This document shows, in pieces, positions 36,421-45,189 of a stretch of DNA of 64,000 nt (position 1 is its first letter; every line of letters begins with the position of its first letter). The stretch covers positions 2,108,001-2,172,000 of the forward strand of contig NZ_CP059154.1 of the NCBI RefSeq assembly GCF_013456555.2. Reading direction: 5' to 3'. The translations under genes were made by a program, and so were the position numbers. Source of the stretch: Natrinema zhouii. GTDB taxonomy: Archaea; Halobacteriota; Halobacteria; Halobacteriales; Natrialbaceae. The notes under the pieces are model-generated. The model ran no database searches. It saw only the letters and a program-made list of their open reading frames with translations, and was not told the origin of the DNA.

Positions 36421-38936
36421 CACCGAATCATCTTCTCGCGGTCGGGATCGAACAGCGGTTCGTCCCGGACCGTCGCGGCGTGGCGTTCGTTCTCGTAGCT
36501 GATTTCGACGTTGCGGCCCGCCTCGGCGTCGGCCGCCGGCAGATAGGCGTACGCGATCCCGGCGTCGATCGTGTAGCCGTAATCCGCGCGGGCGACGTCA
36601 CCGAGCACCTCGCCGTTGTCGGGATCGAGCACCGGGTGTCCGGCGTCGACGACCGTCCCGGGCTCGTCGAGCGTGATCGGGGCGATCTTCCGGTCGATCC
36701 CGCCGTCGCGAGCCTCGAGCAGCGCCTCCTTGCCGACGAAATCGGTCTCGAGGTCGACCGCGAAGCCGATCCCCGCTTCGTACGGGTTGTACTCGGGGGT
36801 AACGTCGGTCCCCCACAGCCGGAACCCCTTCTCCATGCTCGTCGAGTCCAGGGCCTCCCAGCCCATCGGGACGATGCCGTACTCCTCGCCGGCGTCCTCG
36901 ATTCGCTCCCAGAGCTGCGCGCCGTACTCCATCGGTGCGTACAACTCCCAGCCTAACTCGCCGGCGTAGGAGAGCCGGAGCATCGTGACGGGGATGCTCT
37001 CGAGGTAGCTCTCCCGTGCGGTGTAGAACGGGAACGCGTCGTTCGAGAGATCGGCCGCGACGAGCGACGACAGGACGTTGCGCGCCTCTGGACCGAAGAC
37101 GCCGATCCCGCACATGCTCGAGTCGTGGGTCGTTATCGACACGGAGCCGTCGTCGGGCGCGTGCTCGCGGATCCACCGGGAGTGCAGCGTCGCGGAGTTG
37201 CCCCCGCCGGTGAACACCACGTACCGATCGTCCGCGAACCGGGCGACCGTCACGTCGGCGAGGATCCCGCCGTCCTCGTTGCACATCGCCGCGTAGCGGA
37301 TCCGGCCCGGCGAGACGTCGATATCGTTCGTCAGGAGTCCCTGAAGCAGGGCCGTCGCGCCGTCGCCGGTCACCTCGATCCCGGTGTAGGTGGTCATGTC
37401 GACCATCCCGACGCGGTCGCGGACCGCCTGGTGCTCCACGCCCTGTGCCTTCGACCAGTTGCGGTCGAGCCAGTCGGGCCTGTCCGGGACGTCGTACTCC
37501 TCGAGCAGGGACTCGTTGGTCTCGTACCACTGCGGCGTCTCCCAGCCGCCCGAGTCGTAGAACTCGGCGCCGAGTTCCCGCTGGCGCTGGTAGAACGGAC
37601 TCCGGCGGAGCCCGCGCTGTCCCCGGGGCTGTTCGCGCGGGTGGATCAGCTGGTAGACCTCCTGGTACTGCTGTGCGCCGCGGCCCCGCGTATACTCCCG
37701 CGAGCCGGCGTGGGGCTGGAACCGCGAGATGTGTGCCCCCGTGGCGTCGACGCGCTCGCCGTCGAGGCGGGGGACGCCGTCTTCCATCCAGTGGGCGACG
37801 ATGCTCCCCGCGCCGCCCGACTGGGTGACCCAGATCGCGAGCGCCCACCAGAGCCCGTCGATTTCTTCCGTCGGTCCGAGGATCGGCATCCCGTCGGGGG
37901 TGAAACAGAACATCCCGTTGATCCCGGACTCGAACTCGGCGTCGCGCAGCGACGGAACGAGTTCGCAGGCCGCGTCGTAGGCCGTCTGTTCGTGATCCGG
38001 GTGGGTGTTCTCGGAGAAGTGCTCCGCGGTGAACTCCCGCAGCGACGGGTACTCGAGGCCCAGGTCCTCGAGTTTCTCCGGGCCGTAGATGTCCGCGGGG
38101 TCGACCAGCAGCGGTTCGTGGTTGTACGAGCCGACGCCGTAGCGCTCGCCGTGCTGGCGGAAGTACAGCGACCGGTCCTGATGGCGGAGCAGCGGCTGTT
38201 CGATCTCACGGCTGGCGCCCGCGAGCTCCGGCAGGTCGTCGGAGACGAGGTACTGGTGGGCGCAGGGGATCAGCGGGATATCGACGTCGACCATGTCGCC
38301 GAACAGCGGGCCCCAGATGTTCGTCGCGAGGAGGACCTCGTCGGCCTCGATGCGCCCGCGGTCGGTGACGACCGCCCGGATTTCGCCACCTTCGACCTCG
38401 AGATCGGTCACCGTCGTCTCGCCGTAGAACTCGGCGCCCGCCGCTCGAGCCGACTCGGCCATCGTCGCCGAAGCGTCGACAGCGTGGGCCTTCCCGTCCG
38501 TCGGCACGTAGTAGCCCCCGTGGATGACCGACTCGTCGATCTGCGGGACGCGGTCGGCAACCTCGGCGGGCGAGAGGAGTTCCCCGTTCTCGATGCCGTA
38601 GGCCTGCCCCCGTTCGCGCTTTCGTTTCAGGTAGTCCCAGCGGTCCTCAGTGTACGCGACCTCGATGCCGCCGCTCGTCCGGAAGCTCTCGAGGTCCTCG
38701 TACAACTCGCGCGTGTACGACGCCATCCGGGTCATCAGCTTGTTGCCGCCCGTCTGGAAGACCAGTCCGGGGGCGTGGGAGGTGGAGCCGCCGGTCTCGA
38801 ACAGCGGTCCCTGATCGACGACTACCACGTCCTCTCGGCCCAAGTGAGTGAGATGGTAGGCGGCGCTACAGCCGACGCAGCCGGCGCCGACGATGACGGT
38901 TCCCGCGTCGTCGGGAAGTGTGGTCCCTGTACTCAT
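36420..38936 (-). CDS. Dimethylglycine/sarcosine dehydrogenase-like flavoprotein (DAO + GcvT domains)
   Basis: 838 residues. The N-terminal FAD domain has 'VIVGAGCVGCSAAYHLTHLG' and the 'TGGSTSHAPGLVFQTGG' segment, in which His is the residue that covalently holds FAD in this family. An FAO_M-like middle part follows. The C-terminal half is a GcvT aminomethyltransferase fold ('DMTTYTGIEVTGDGATALLQ' and 'LSYAGELGWELYAPME'). Known relatives oxidise dimethylglycine or sarcosine and transfer the methylene group to tetrahydrofolate. It shares one base with ilvA downstream, forming a two-gene operon. Confidence 0.9.
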   Translation of the reverse strand: MSTGTTLPDDAGTVIVGAGCVGCSAAYHLTHLGREDVVVVDQGPLFETGGSTSHAPGLVFQTGGNKLMTRMASYTRELYEDLESFRTSGGIEVAYTEDRWDYLKRKRERGQAYGIENGELLSPAEVADRVPQIDESVIHGGYYVPTDGKAHAVDASATMAESARAAGAEFYGETTVTDLEVEGGEIRAVVTDRGRIEADEVLLATNIWGPLFGDMVDVDIPLIPCAHQYLVSDDLPELAGASREIEQPLLRHQDRSLYFRQHGERYGVGSYNHEPLLVDPADIYGPEKLEDLGLEYPSLREFTAEHFSENTHPDHEQTAYDAACELVPSLRDAEFESGINGMFCFTPDGMPILGPTEEIDGLWWALAIWVTQSGGAGSIVAHWMEDGVPRLDGERVDATGAHISRFQPHAGSREYTRGRGAQQYQEVYQLIHPREQPRGQRGLRRSPFYQRQRELGAEFYDSGGWETPQWYETNESLLEEYDVPDRPDWLDRNWSKAQGVEHQAVRDRVGMVDMTTYTGIEVTGDGATALLQGLLTNDIDVSPGRIRYAAMCNEDGGILADVTVARFADDRYVVFTGGGNSATLHSRWIREHAPDDGSVSITTHDSSMCGIGVFGPEARNVLSSLVAADLSNDAFPFYTARESYLESIPVTMLRLSYAGELGWELYAPMEYGAQLWERIEDAGEEYGIVPMGWEALDSTSMEKGFRLWGTDVTPEYNPYEAGIGFAVDLETDFVGKEALLEARDGGIDRKIAPITLDEPGTVVDAGHPVLDPDNGEVLGDVARADYGYTIDAGIAYAYLPAADAEAGRNVEISYENERHAATVRDEPLFDPDREKMIR

Positions 38937-39172
38937 GTGTCATGGATACTGCCAGACGGTCGAGCATAGCTATCCGGGTGGATAATCTGTGGCCTATAAC
39001 AGTCGGGAGGAACGACGTCGGGCGCTAACGCTCAGTGGGATCGGGCCGACGAATTGACCAGTCAAAACGCGGCCGTGAGCGACGGACCGAATACACTGCG
39101 TACTCGGGGTCGCCGACGCCCGGTCGAGGCGGCAAAATAGCTCAGCAAACGGTTCACAAAGACATCAGTGAA

Positions 39173-39178
39173 TTTATA
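39173..39178 (+). promoter_or_regulatory. TATA box that decides the start of the small membrane protein
   Basis: TTTATA here would place transcription start about 27 nt on, at the ATG at 39203. A GGGAGGG (39187-39193) could be a Shine-Dalgarno for the ATG at 39197, but it would lie upstream of the expected transcript start. Confidence 0.45.
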
Positions 39179-39202
39179 AATTTTTGGGAGGGACTGATGG
39201 GC

Positions 39203-39586
39203 ATGACGCCCCCTCATCGGTCTCAGGAGTACGATATAGCGATAACCGCTGGCACAGGGCTCGCGCTGGCCGCGTACGTCACCCTCGGTGGACTACTCGC
39301 GTTCGGACTCGGCTGTCTCCCGATCGCCCTCGGATTGTACCGCTACGTTCCCGAAGAGGAGCACGTTCTGCAAGGTCTCCTCGGCCTGCTGGCGGTTCTC
39401 CTCGGTGGGATGGCACCGCCGTCCGTCCTGATCGGAACGCCGTTTGGCCACTGGTTAGTCGACGACAGTCCCCTACCGCTCGCGCTCGGTATCGCGGTAC
39501 TCGTCCTCGTATTCGTGCTGGTCCTCCGACGCAGCCTCCCGAAACTCGTCGCACCGTCCGACGCCGTCGACCCGTCTACTCAGTGA
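39203..39586 (+). CDS. Small membrane protein inside the betaine island
   Basis: 127 residues, three to four TM helices ('AITAGTGLALAAYVTLGGLL', 'LQGLLGLLAVLLGGMAPPS' and 'LALGIAVLVLVFVLVLRRS'). No family is recognised. It lies between the divergent dehydrogenase gene and the convergent sarcosine oxidase-like gene, so its job may be unrelated to them. An ATG 6 nt upstream (39197) is an alternative start. Confidence 0.6.
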   Translation: MTPPHRSQEYDIAITAGTGLALAAYVTLGGLLAFGLGCLPIALGLYRYVPEEEHVLQGLLGLLAVLLGGMAPPSVLIGTPFGHWLVDDSPLPLALGIAVLVLVFVLVLRRSLPKLVAPSDAVDPSTQ

Positions 39587-39678
39587 CGGAAACCGACTCG
39601 CCGATGCGTCGCTCGAGTCGACCGGACCACTGTCAGCCGATCTGTTGACCGCCGGAACGGAGCGAAGCGTCAGCCGGA

Positions 39679-40824
39679 TCAGTCGTCGAACCGATCCAAT
39701 CGAAACATATCGATCGGATGGTCCGTCTCCCCATCGACCGCGAGGTCGGCGAGGATCTCGCCGATGACGCTGGCGAACTTGAAGCCGTGGCCCGAGAAGC
39801 CCGCGCCGACGGCCACCTGCGGGTGGTCGGGGAGGGTGTCGAGGATGAAGTGCTCGTCGGGGGAGTTCGTAAACATGCAGGTCGCGAGGCGCATCGTCGG
39901 CCCGGCGGCCTCGGGGAAGTAGTTCGCCGTGACCTCCCGGAGCAGGCGCTCGTCCTCGAGCCCGGGTTCGGTGTCGTAGTCGTCCGGATCGACCCGCTCG
40001 TCGCGGTGGTGGTACTTGCCGATCTTGAACCCCGGTACGTCGTAGATCGGCAGCCCGTAGAAGCGGCCCTCGGGAACCTTGAGGTTCCAGACGGGGAAGT
40101 TCTCGGGTTCGAACGTCGACGGTCGCTCGGGCTGGAACCAGCCGAGCACCTGCCGTTCGGGGACCGCGAGCCCCTCGAGCGCGTCGGCGAACTTCCCATT
40201 CCAGGCACCGGCGGCGAGCACCATCTTCTCGGCGTCGTACGTGCCGCGGTCAGTCTCGACGCGGACGCCGCCATCGGGCGTCGGCTCCCACTCGAGGACC
40301 CGTTCGCGGGCGCGGACCTCCGCACCCGCTGCCTGTGCCGTCTCGACGTGGCCGACGATCGCCTGTTCGGGGACGACGAAGCCGCCGTCGGGCTGGTACA
40401 ATGCTCTGTACCCCTCCGGAAGATCGTAGCCGGGGAACCGCTCGGTGACCTCCTCGCTCGTGAGCACCTCGTGGGGAATGTCGTGTTCCTCGCAGGAGCG
40501 CAGCGATCCCTCGAAGACGATGTTGTCCTCCGGGCCGGCGTCGATCGACCCCGTCCGGTGAATCACCCCGCGACCGGTCTCGTCCGCGAGGTCGTCCCAG
40601 AGGTCGTAGGCCCGTTCGATGAGCGGGATGTAGGAGGGATGTTCGTAGTACGCGCGACGGATGATCCGCGTGATGCCGTGTGACGATCCCATCGTGTGGG
40701 GCACGTCGTAGCGCTCGAGTCCCAGCACGTCGAGCCCGCGGTCGGCGAGGTGGAAGGCCGTCGCGCTGCCCATCCCGCCGACGCCGATCACGACGACGTC
40801 GTATCGGTCTCCTGTCGGAGGCAT
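39679..40824 (-). CDS. solA: Sarcosine oxidase / N-methyl amino-acid oxidase-like flavoprotein
   Basis: A 381-residue monomeric FAD oxidase. The dinucleotide motif is 'DVVVIGVGGMGSATAFHLAD', the MSOX/MTOX signature is 'MGSSHGITRIIRRAYYEHP', and the Cys that binds FAD covalently in this family is in 'RLATCMFTNSPDEHFILD'. It should demethylate sarcosine or another N-methyl amino acid to give glycine, formaldehyde and H2O2. The gene name is for the family; substrate is inferred from the neighbouring betaine genes. The start is ATG 40824, 9 nt after a short AT-rich stretch. Confidence 0.87.
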   Translation of the reverse strand: MPPTGDRYDVVVIGVGGMGSATAFHLADRGLDVLGLERYDVPHTMGSSHGITRIIRRAYYEHPSYIPLIERAYDLWDDLADETGRGVIHRTGSIDAGPEDNIVFEGSLRSCEEHDIPHEVLTSEEVTERFPGYDLPEGYRALYQPDGGFVVPEQAIVGHVETAQAAGAEVRARERVLEWEPTPDGGVRVETDRGTYDAEKMVLAAGAWNGKFADALEGLAVPERQVLGWFQPERPSTFEPENFPVWNLKVPEGRFYGLPIYDVPGFKIGKYHHRDERVDPDDYDTEPGLEDERLLREVTANYFPEAAGPTMRLATCMFTNSPDEHFILDTLPDHPQVAVGAGFSGHGFKFASVIGEILADLAVDGETDHPIDMFRLDRFDD

Positions 40825-41031
40825 ATTGCCGACCGATTCGACGACGTACCCCTTGATTGTTAGTCCGTCTCACATCGTCCCTTTTTGAACCGTCGGCGGG
40901 CGACTGTCATCGGAACCGTCGGCCGACCGTCAGCACGGTTCGGGCCAACCGTTCGGTCCCGGCTATCCGGTCGACTGCCGCTCGAGGCCCTCGGCGGATA
41001 CAGCGCCCGGCATCACTTATACGTACGAACT

Positions 41032-41044
41032 ACCTGCGATCAAG
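41032..41044 (+). promoter_or_regulatory. Candidate operator ACCTGCGATCAAG before the Rieske oxygenase
   Basis: An identical 13-mer lies before glyA (31440-31452). Here it follows the TATA-like CTTATA (41016-41021) by 10 nt, so it would cover the transcription start, a good position for a repressor. Confidence 0.35.
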
Positions 41045-41080
41045 CCTTATTGAGAGATGAGACATGAGATAGCACACAAC

Positions 41081-42220
41081 ATGGCCCGGTGGAACAACGG
41101 ACGCGACGAGGTCGAACCGGTCAGCCCCGACATCACCGACGAGACGAATGCCCTGCCAGCGCGGTACTTCACCGATCCGGACGTCCACGAGATGGAGAAG
41201 GAGACCGTGTTCGGTCGGTACTGGGTGTACGCGGGACACGCGAACTGCATTCCGGAGCCGGGGGATCACTTCACCCGGAACATCGGCGACCGAGAGATCA
41301 TCGTCGTTCGGACCCACGACGGCGATATCGAGGCGTTCTACAACGTCTGCGCGCATCGCGGGTCGGCGATGGTCGAGGAGACACCGATGACCGATCCCGG
41401 CAACGCGAACCGGATCCAGTGTCCGTACCACCTCTGGACGTACGACCTCGACGGGGAGCTCGCGAGCACGCCGAAGAGCTTCGAGGACGCGCGACTGAAC
41501 CCCGACCTCGCAGACGAGGACGTCTCCCCGGTCGACCCCGACGAGAACGGTCTCATGTCGGTCCACACCGATCGAATCGGCCCGTTCGTCTTCGTCAACT
41601 TCGACGAGGAGCCGATGAGCCTCGCGGAGCAGGCCGGGACGATGAAGACCGAACTCGAGTCGCTCCCGCTCGAGGAGTACCAGCTCGCCCGGCGCATCGT
41701 CTCGGAGGTCGAGTGCAACTGGAAGGTCTTCGCCGGCAACTACTCCGAGTGCGACCACTGCCAGGCCAACCACCAGGACTGGGTCAAGGATCTCGAACTC
41801 CTCGACTCCGAACTCGAGGTCAACGACTATCACTGGATCCTCCACTACAAGCACAGGGAAGACGTCGAGGACGAGATGCGCATCCACGAGGAACACGAGG
41901 CGAAGTTCTACTACTTCTGGCCGAACTTCACGGTCAACATGTACGGGACCGCCGACGGCTACGGCACTTACATCATCGACCCCATCGACGAGGGGCGCTT
42001 CCAGCTCGTCGCGGACTACTACTTCAGGGATCCCGATCTGACCGAGGAGGAGGAGACGTTCATCCGAACCAGCAGGCAGCTCCAGGAGGAGGACTTCGAA
42101 CTCGTCGAGCGCCAGCAACGCGGCCTCGATTCGGGTGCGATCGCGCAGGCGCGGCTCGGACCGAACGAGCACACCGTCCACAGGCTCCACCGCCTCGCAC
42201 AGGAGGCCTACGAGGCCTAA
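41081..42220 (+). CDS. Rieske non-heme iron oxygenase, glycine betaine demethylase (GbcA)-like
   Basis: About 379 residues. Rieske [2Fe-2S] ligands are CAHRG and CPYHLWTYDLDG (Cys-x-His ... Cys-x-x-His). The mononuclear iron site includes 'FAGNYSECDHCQANHQDW' (His, His and the bridging Asp/Glu region). The sequence order is that of the choline/betaine-type oxygenases rather than the aromatic dioxygenases. It would remove one methyl group from glycine betaine, giving dimethylglycine and formaldehyde. The required reductase is not in the window. ATG 41081 is chosen; 41057 is in frame. Confidence 0.85.
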   Translation: MARWNNGRDEVEPVSPDITDETNALPARYFTDPDVHEMEKETVFGRYWVYAGHANCIPEPGDHFTRNIGDREIIVVRTHDGDIEAFYNVCAHRGSAMVEETPMTDPGNANRIQCPYHLWTYDLDGELASTPKSFEDARLNPDLADEDVSPVDPDENGLMSVHTDRIGPFVFVNFDEEPMSLAEQAGTMKTELESLPLEEYQLARRIVSEVECNWKVFAGNYSECDHCQANHQDWVKDLELLDSELEVNDYHWILHYKHREDVEDEMRIHEEHEAKFYYFWPNFTVNMYGTADGYGTYIIDPIDEGRFQLVADYYFRDPDLTEEEETFIRTSRQLQEEDFELVERQQRGLDSGAIAQARLGPNEHTVHRLHRLAQEAYEA

Positions 42221-42246
42221 TCGCCCCGTTCTATCCGCCTTCGCTC

Positions 42247-42603
42247 ATGACTCACCAACACCAGTCCGCGTTCGCGGTCGCGTGTCAGGAGTGCGGCGTC
42301 AGCGTGGAACCCGACTCGGCGAACGAAATCGTCGACTTCTACCGCCGACACCGTCGGCAGACCGGCCACGACGTGGTCCTCACGCATGCCGACCTCGAGT
42401 TCGAGCCCCCGGCCGCCGACGACCTCGTGACCGTTATCGCCGGCCTCGAGAATCACTACGAGAACGGCGTCCCGATCGGCATCGTCGCGGCGGCGATGAG
42501 CGAGCGGGGGCTCTCCGTCGGCGAAACGCTCGAGGAGATTTACGAGGTGCGGATGACCGGAGCGCTATACGAGCCCCGCGACGATCACCTCGCCGCGTTC
42601 TGA
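42247..42603 (+). CDS. Small haloarchaeal protein with Cys pair and winged-helix-like C-terminus
   Basis: 118 residues. 'ACQECGVSVEPD' carries a lone CxxC near residue 13. The C-terminal half ('LENHYENGVPIGIVAAAMSE' and 'GETLEEIYEVRMTGALYEP') looks like a small winged helix, of the type at the ends of archaeal replication or transcription factors. It lies 26 nt downstream of the oxygenase stop and may be in the same transcript. Function unknown. Confidence 0.65.
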   Translation: MTHQHQSAFAVACQECGVSVEPDSANEIVDFYRRHRRQTGHDVVLTHADLEFEPPAADDLVTVIAGLENHYENGVPIGIVAAAMSERGLSVGETLEEIYEVRMTGALYEPRDDHLAAF

Positions 42604-42649
42604 GACGACCCTCCCGTCCGACTCGCCGATTCTGCCGCGGCCCCGTGAG

Positions 42650-43294
42650 TCACTCCTCGAGGAGCGTCGTCTCGACGAGTTGCCCGGTCCCGCGACGGAT
42701 GCGGCCGCCGACGGCCGTCGGAGAGATGTCGAGGTGTTCGGCGAGTTCCTCGAGCGAAGTTTCGCGGGGCTCTTCGAAGTAGCCCTCCTCATGGGCGCGT
42801 ACCAGCGCGACGCGCTGTTCGTCGGTCAGCTCCGGGACCGTCTCGCCGGTCCACTCGTCCTGCCGAAACATCCGGTGCAGTTCACACGAGATGTCCGTCT
42901 CCTCACAGCGTTCCCAGAGCGCGGCGAGCGCTTCCCGATCGGGGAGGTGGAGACGATTGGTCCAGCCCCGATCGTTGGTCTCTGCCTTCAACAGCAGCCC
43001 GCCGAGTTCGGTCGCTATCGGCGAGATGAGCGCGGCGTCCTCGGTGTGCTGGAGCCGATAGACGCGCGTCGAGCCGTGCTCGTCGACGAGCATCCAGTCC
43101 GCGACCGTGTGATCGCGCTCGAGTACGTCCTCGAACGTCTCGTCCGCACCTTCGACGAGGTAGAAGAACAGGCCGGTCTCCGGATCCGTCGTGGAGTGAG
43201 GGACGACCTCGATGGACGCGTCCGGACAATCACGGATCGTGGGCGTCAGCGCCAGATCCGGGTGCGCGATATCGAGAATTGCGATCAGGCTCAC
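42650..43294 (-). CDS. Bat-type HTH-10 transcriptional regulator
   Basis: 214 residues. The C-terminal ~55 residues form the HTH_10 (Bat) domain: 'VPELTDEQRVALVRAHEEGY' and 'TSLEELAEHLDISPTAVGGR', the haloarchaeal signature. The N-terminal ~150 residues are a non-PAS sensor-like region ('LIAILDIAHPDLALTPTI'). It converges on the small protein gene and follows the betaine enzymes, so it is the best candidate for a local regulator; the ligand is unknown. Confidence 0.85.
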   Translation of the reverse strand: MSLIAILDIAHPDLALTPTIRDCPDASIEVVPHSTTDPETGLFFYLVEGADETFEDVLERDHTVADWMLVDEHGSTRVYRLQHTEDAALISPIATELGGLLLKAETNDRGWTNRLHLPDREALAALWERCEETDISCELHRMFRQDEWTGETVPELTDEQRVALVRAHEEGYFEEPRETSLEELAEHLDISPTAVGGRIRRGTGQLVETTLLEE

Positions 43295-43611
43295 GGCTTT
43301 TCACATCGGCGGCTGTCTCGTCGCCGCTCAGTTCGGGACTCGCCTCCCGATCGGGTTTTTTTCGACCGTACGTTAACGGGAACGCCATATTCGCACCCCA
43401 TCTCGCCAGTAGTTACCACGCACCACCACTTAATCGTTTTCTCGAACCCGGAACGAGAGTTGTAACCGGTACCAGTTCATCACGAGGTCCCCGGAGTGCG
43501 CGAACCGCGTCCAGCGAAAACGTATCTACTACCGACTGATGACCCACCCGACGGCGGTCACTCGATCGGTGAAAGCCCAGCCGCTTTCCCGACCGACGCG
43601 CTACGTCTCGT
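43295..43611. other. Divergent intergenic region before the redoxin-GNAT pair
   Basis: 317 nt. Contains CACTTAATCG near 43427-43436 and AACGTATC near 43518-43525 as possible promoter elements. I see no RNA gene and no copy of the dispersed repeat. Confidence 0.35.
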
Positions 43612-44154
43612 ATGATCGACCCCGCGCTCGAGATGGCCCTGCCGAACGTCGGTCCGGGACCGGATCCGCTCGCGCTCACGGACCTCGTAGCCCCGGTCGC
43701 GCCGGCGGATCCGACGACGGCCGAGGAGTCGGATCCCGCCTACGAATCGATCGTCCTGTTGCTCCACCGGGATCACCACGCCGGGCAGTGCCGCCGGCAG
43801 GTCCGGGCCGTCGCCGACCGCTACGACGAGTTCCGCGAACGGGGCTGTGCGGTCGTCTCCGTCGTCCCGGAGCCCCGCGAGCGCGTCCGAGAGTGGCAAG
43901 AGCGGTACGATCTCCCCTATCCGATCTGTGCGGATCCGGACGCGACGCTCGGCGACACGCTCGATCAGCCCGTCCGCCTCGGACCGGTCGGCCGCCGCTT
44001 CGACCTCGTTGGCCGGATGCCCGCCGCGATCGTGTTCGACGTGGGAGATCCCGCGGCCGACGACCTCGAGATCGTCGCGGCCCACCGCAGTCGGACGATA
44101 TTCGATCGACCAGAAATCGACGCGTTGTTGGCCTGCGCCGACCGACGATCCTGA
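43612..44154 (+). CDS. Thiol peroxidase/redoxin-like protein with a single redox Cys
   Basis: 180 residues with an AhpC/TSA-like fold. The redox loop reads 'LLLHRDHHAGQCRRQVRAVA', where close family members usually have two Cys (CxxC) and here the first is replaced. 'VVSVVPEPRERVREWQERYD' and 'YPICADPDATLGDTLDQPV' are the following signatures. Another Cys is near the C-terminus (LLACADRRS). Three nt separate its stop from the GNAT gene, so they are co-transcribed. Confidence 0.78.
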   Translation: MIDPALEMALPNVGPGPDPLALTDLVAPVAPADPTTAEESDPAYESIVLLLHRDHHAGQCRRQVRAVADRYDEFRERGCAVVSVVPEPRERVREWQERYDLPYPICADPDATLGDTLDQPVRLGPVGRRFDLVGRMPAAIVFDVGDPAADDLEIVAAHRSRTIFDRPEIDALLACADRRS

Positions 44155-44157
44155 CGG

Positions 44158-44613
44158 ATGTTCGTCCGCACGGCTACCCCCAACGACACGCTCGAGGTCC
44201 GGCGCATCCTCGACGGCGCAATGCTCGAGCCGGGCAATGTCGAGAGCCGGATCGACGCCGGCGACGTCTTCGTCGCGGGAGATCGGCAGGGCGGAACGGC
44301 GACCACCGCCGGTGGCGATAGTGCCGCTCCCGCAGACGACCGGGGCGGAACCGAACGAATCCTCGGCACGGCCGTTCTCGAACCGCTCGAGACCGAGCCC
44401 GGCGCTCACGTGGGGGCAATCGGCGTCCGACGTCGCCATCGGGGCCGTGGCATCGGGCGGGCGCTGATCGAAAGGGCCCTCGAGCGCGAAGGCCGGCTGA
44501 CGGCGCAGTTCGACGACGGCGTCCGGCCCTTCTACGAACGTCTCGGGTTTTCGATCGAGCCGATCGACGAGCAGCGTCACTCCGGTGTCGTGGTCGCGAC
44601 CGACCGCGTCTGA
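44158..44613 (+). CDS. GNAT-family N-acetyltransferase
   Basis: A 151-residue acyltransferase. The acetyl-CoA loop is 'VRRRHRGRGIGRALIERAL' (R/Q-x-x-G-x-G/A), followed by 'FYERLGFSIEPID', the usual motif B. An acidic/Gly loop of about 25 residues ('GGTATTAGGDSAAPADD') between strands 2 and 3 is longer than usual. The substrate is unknown. Same transcript as the redoxin-like protein. Confidence 0.85.
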   Translation: MFVRTATPNDTLEVRRILDGAMLEPGNVESRIDAGDVFVAGDRQGGTATTAGGDSAAPADDRGGTERILGTAVLEPLETEPGAHVGAIGVRRRHRGRGIGRALIERALEREGRLTAQFDDGVRPFYERLGFSIEPIDEQRHSGVVVATDRV

Positions 44614-44726
44614 CCGCTGGCTGCGTCTGACCGCGGGCCGCACCGAGACATCTGTCCCCACTCTGCGTCGTGACCCGTCTCCTGCCGGCGGAGTTTTATC
44701 CGAGAGAACGTGGTAGTCACCTCCGC

Positions 44727-45095
44727 ATGGCGCTCCAACGGATGCTCAGCGGCGATCCGTCGAAGAGTTCGAAGGTCTATCTGGCGATCGGTGCACTCTC
44801 GCTGATCAAAGCGATCGCGGTCCGGAAGGATCGAGAGCGGTTTCGGCGCGAGTTGACTGACGCCGGACTGTTCCTCGGCGTCGGGTTCGTACTGCACCGG
44901 TTCAGCCGGATGAAAGCGCAGAAACGACAGGAACTCGAGTCCCAAGTTCCGGACTGGGCGGCCGACGTGATGACCTCGGAATCCACCTCGAGAGTCCTCC
45001 GATCCCTCGCGAAGCAGCAACTCGGCGGCCGGTCGGAGCCCGAACCGGAACCGACGCTGCGCGACCGCGCTCGCGGCGTCTTCTCGAGTCGATAG
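44727..45095 (+). CDS. Small haloarchaeal protein with one hydrophobic segment
   Basis: 122 residues beginning MALQRMLSGDPSKSSKVYLA. It has a moderately hydrophobic segment ('VYLAIGALSLIKAIAV'), a second around 'LTDAGLFLGVGFVLHRF', and a charged C-terminus ending 'RGVFSSR'. No known family. ATG 44727 is chosen because the 5' extension is unlike haloarchaeal protein. Confidence 0.6.
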   Translation: MALQRMLSGDPSKSSKVYLAIGALSLIKAIAVRKDRERFRRELTDAGLFLGVGFVLHRFSRMKAQKRQELESQVPDWAADVMTSESTSRVLRSLAKQQLGGRSEPEPEPTLRDRARGVFSSR

Positions 45096-45124
45096 CGATC
45101 CGCTCCGTCGATCCTTCTCTCACA

Positions 45125-45189
45125 GTCAGTCGGTGTTTGTCTCGCGGTCAGTCGGTGTTCGTCTCGCGGTCAGTCGGTATTCGTGTCAG
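45125..45189. repeat. Three tandem 22-nt repeats at the tryptophanase 3' end
   Basis: Units GTCAGTCGGTGTTTGTCTCGCG (written in parts: GTCAGTCGGTGTTTGT then CTCGCG) at 45125-45146, a second at 45147-45168 with one change, and a partial third (GTCAGTCGGTATTCGT) at 45169-45184. The stop codon of the tryptophanase gene (45170-45172) lies in the third unit. Confidence 0.8.
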
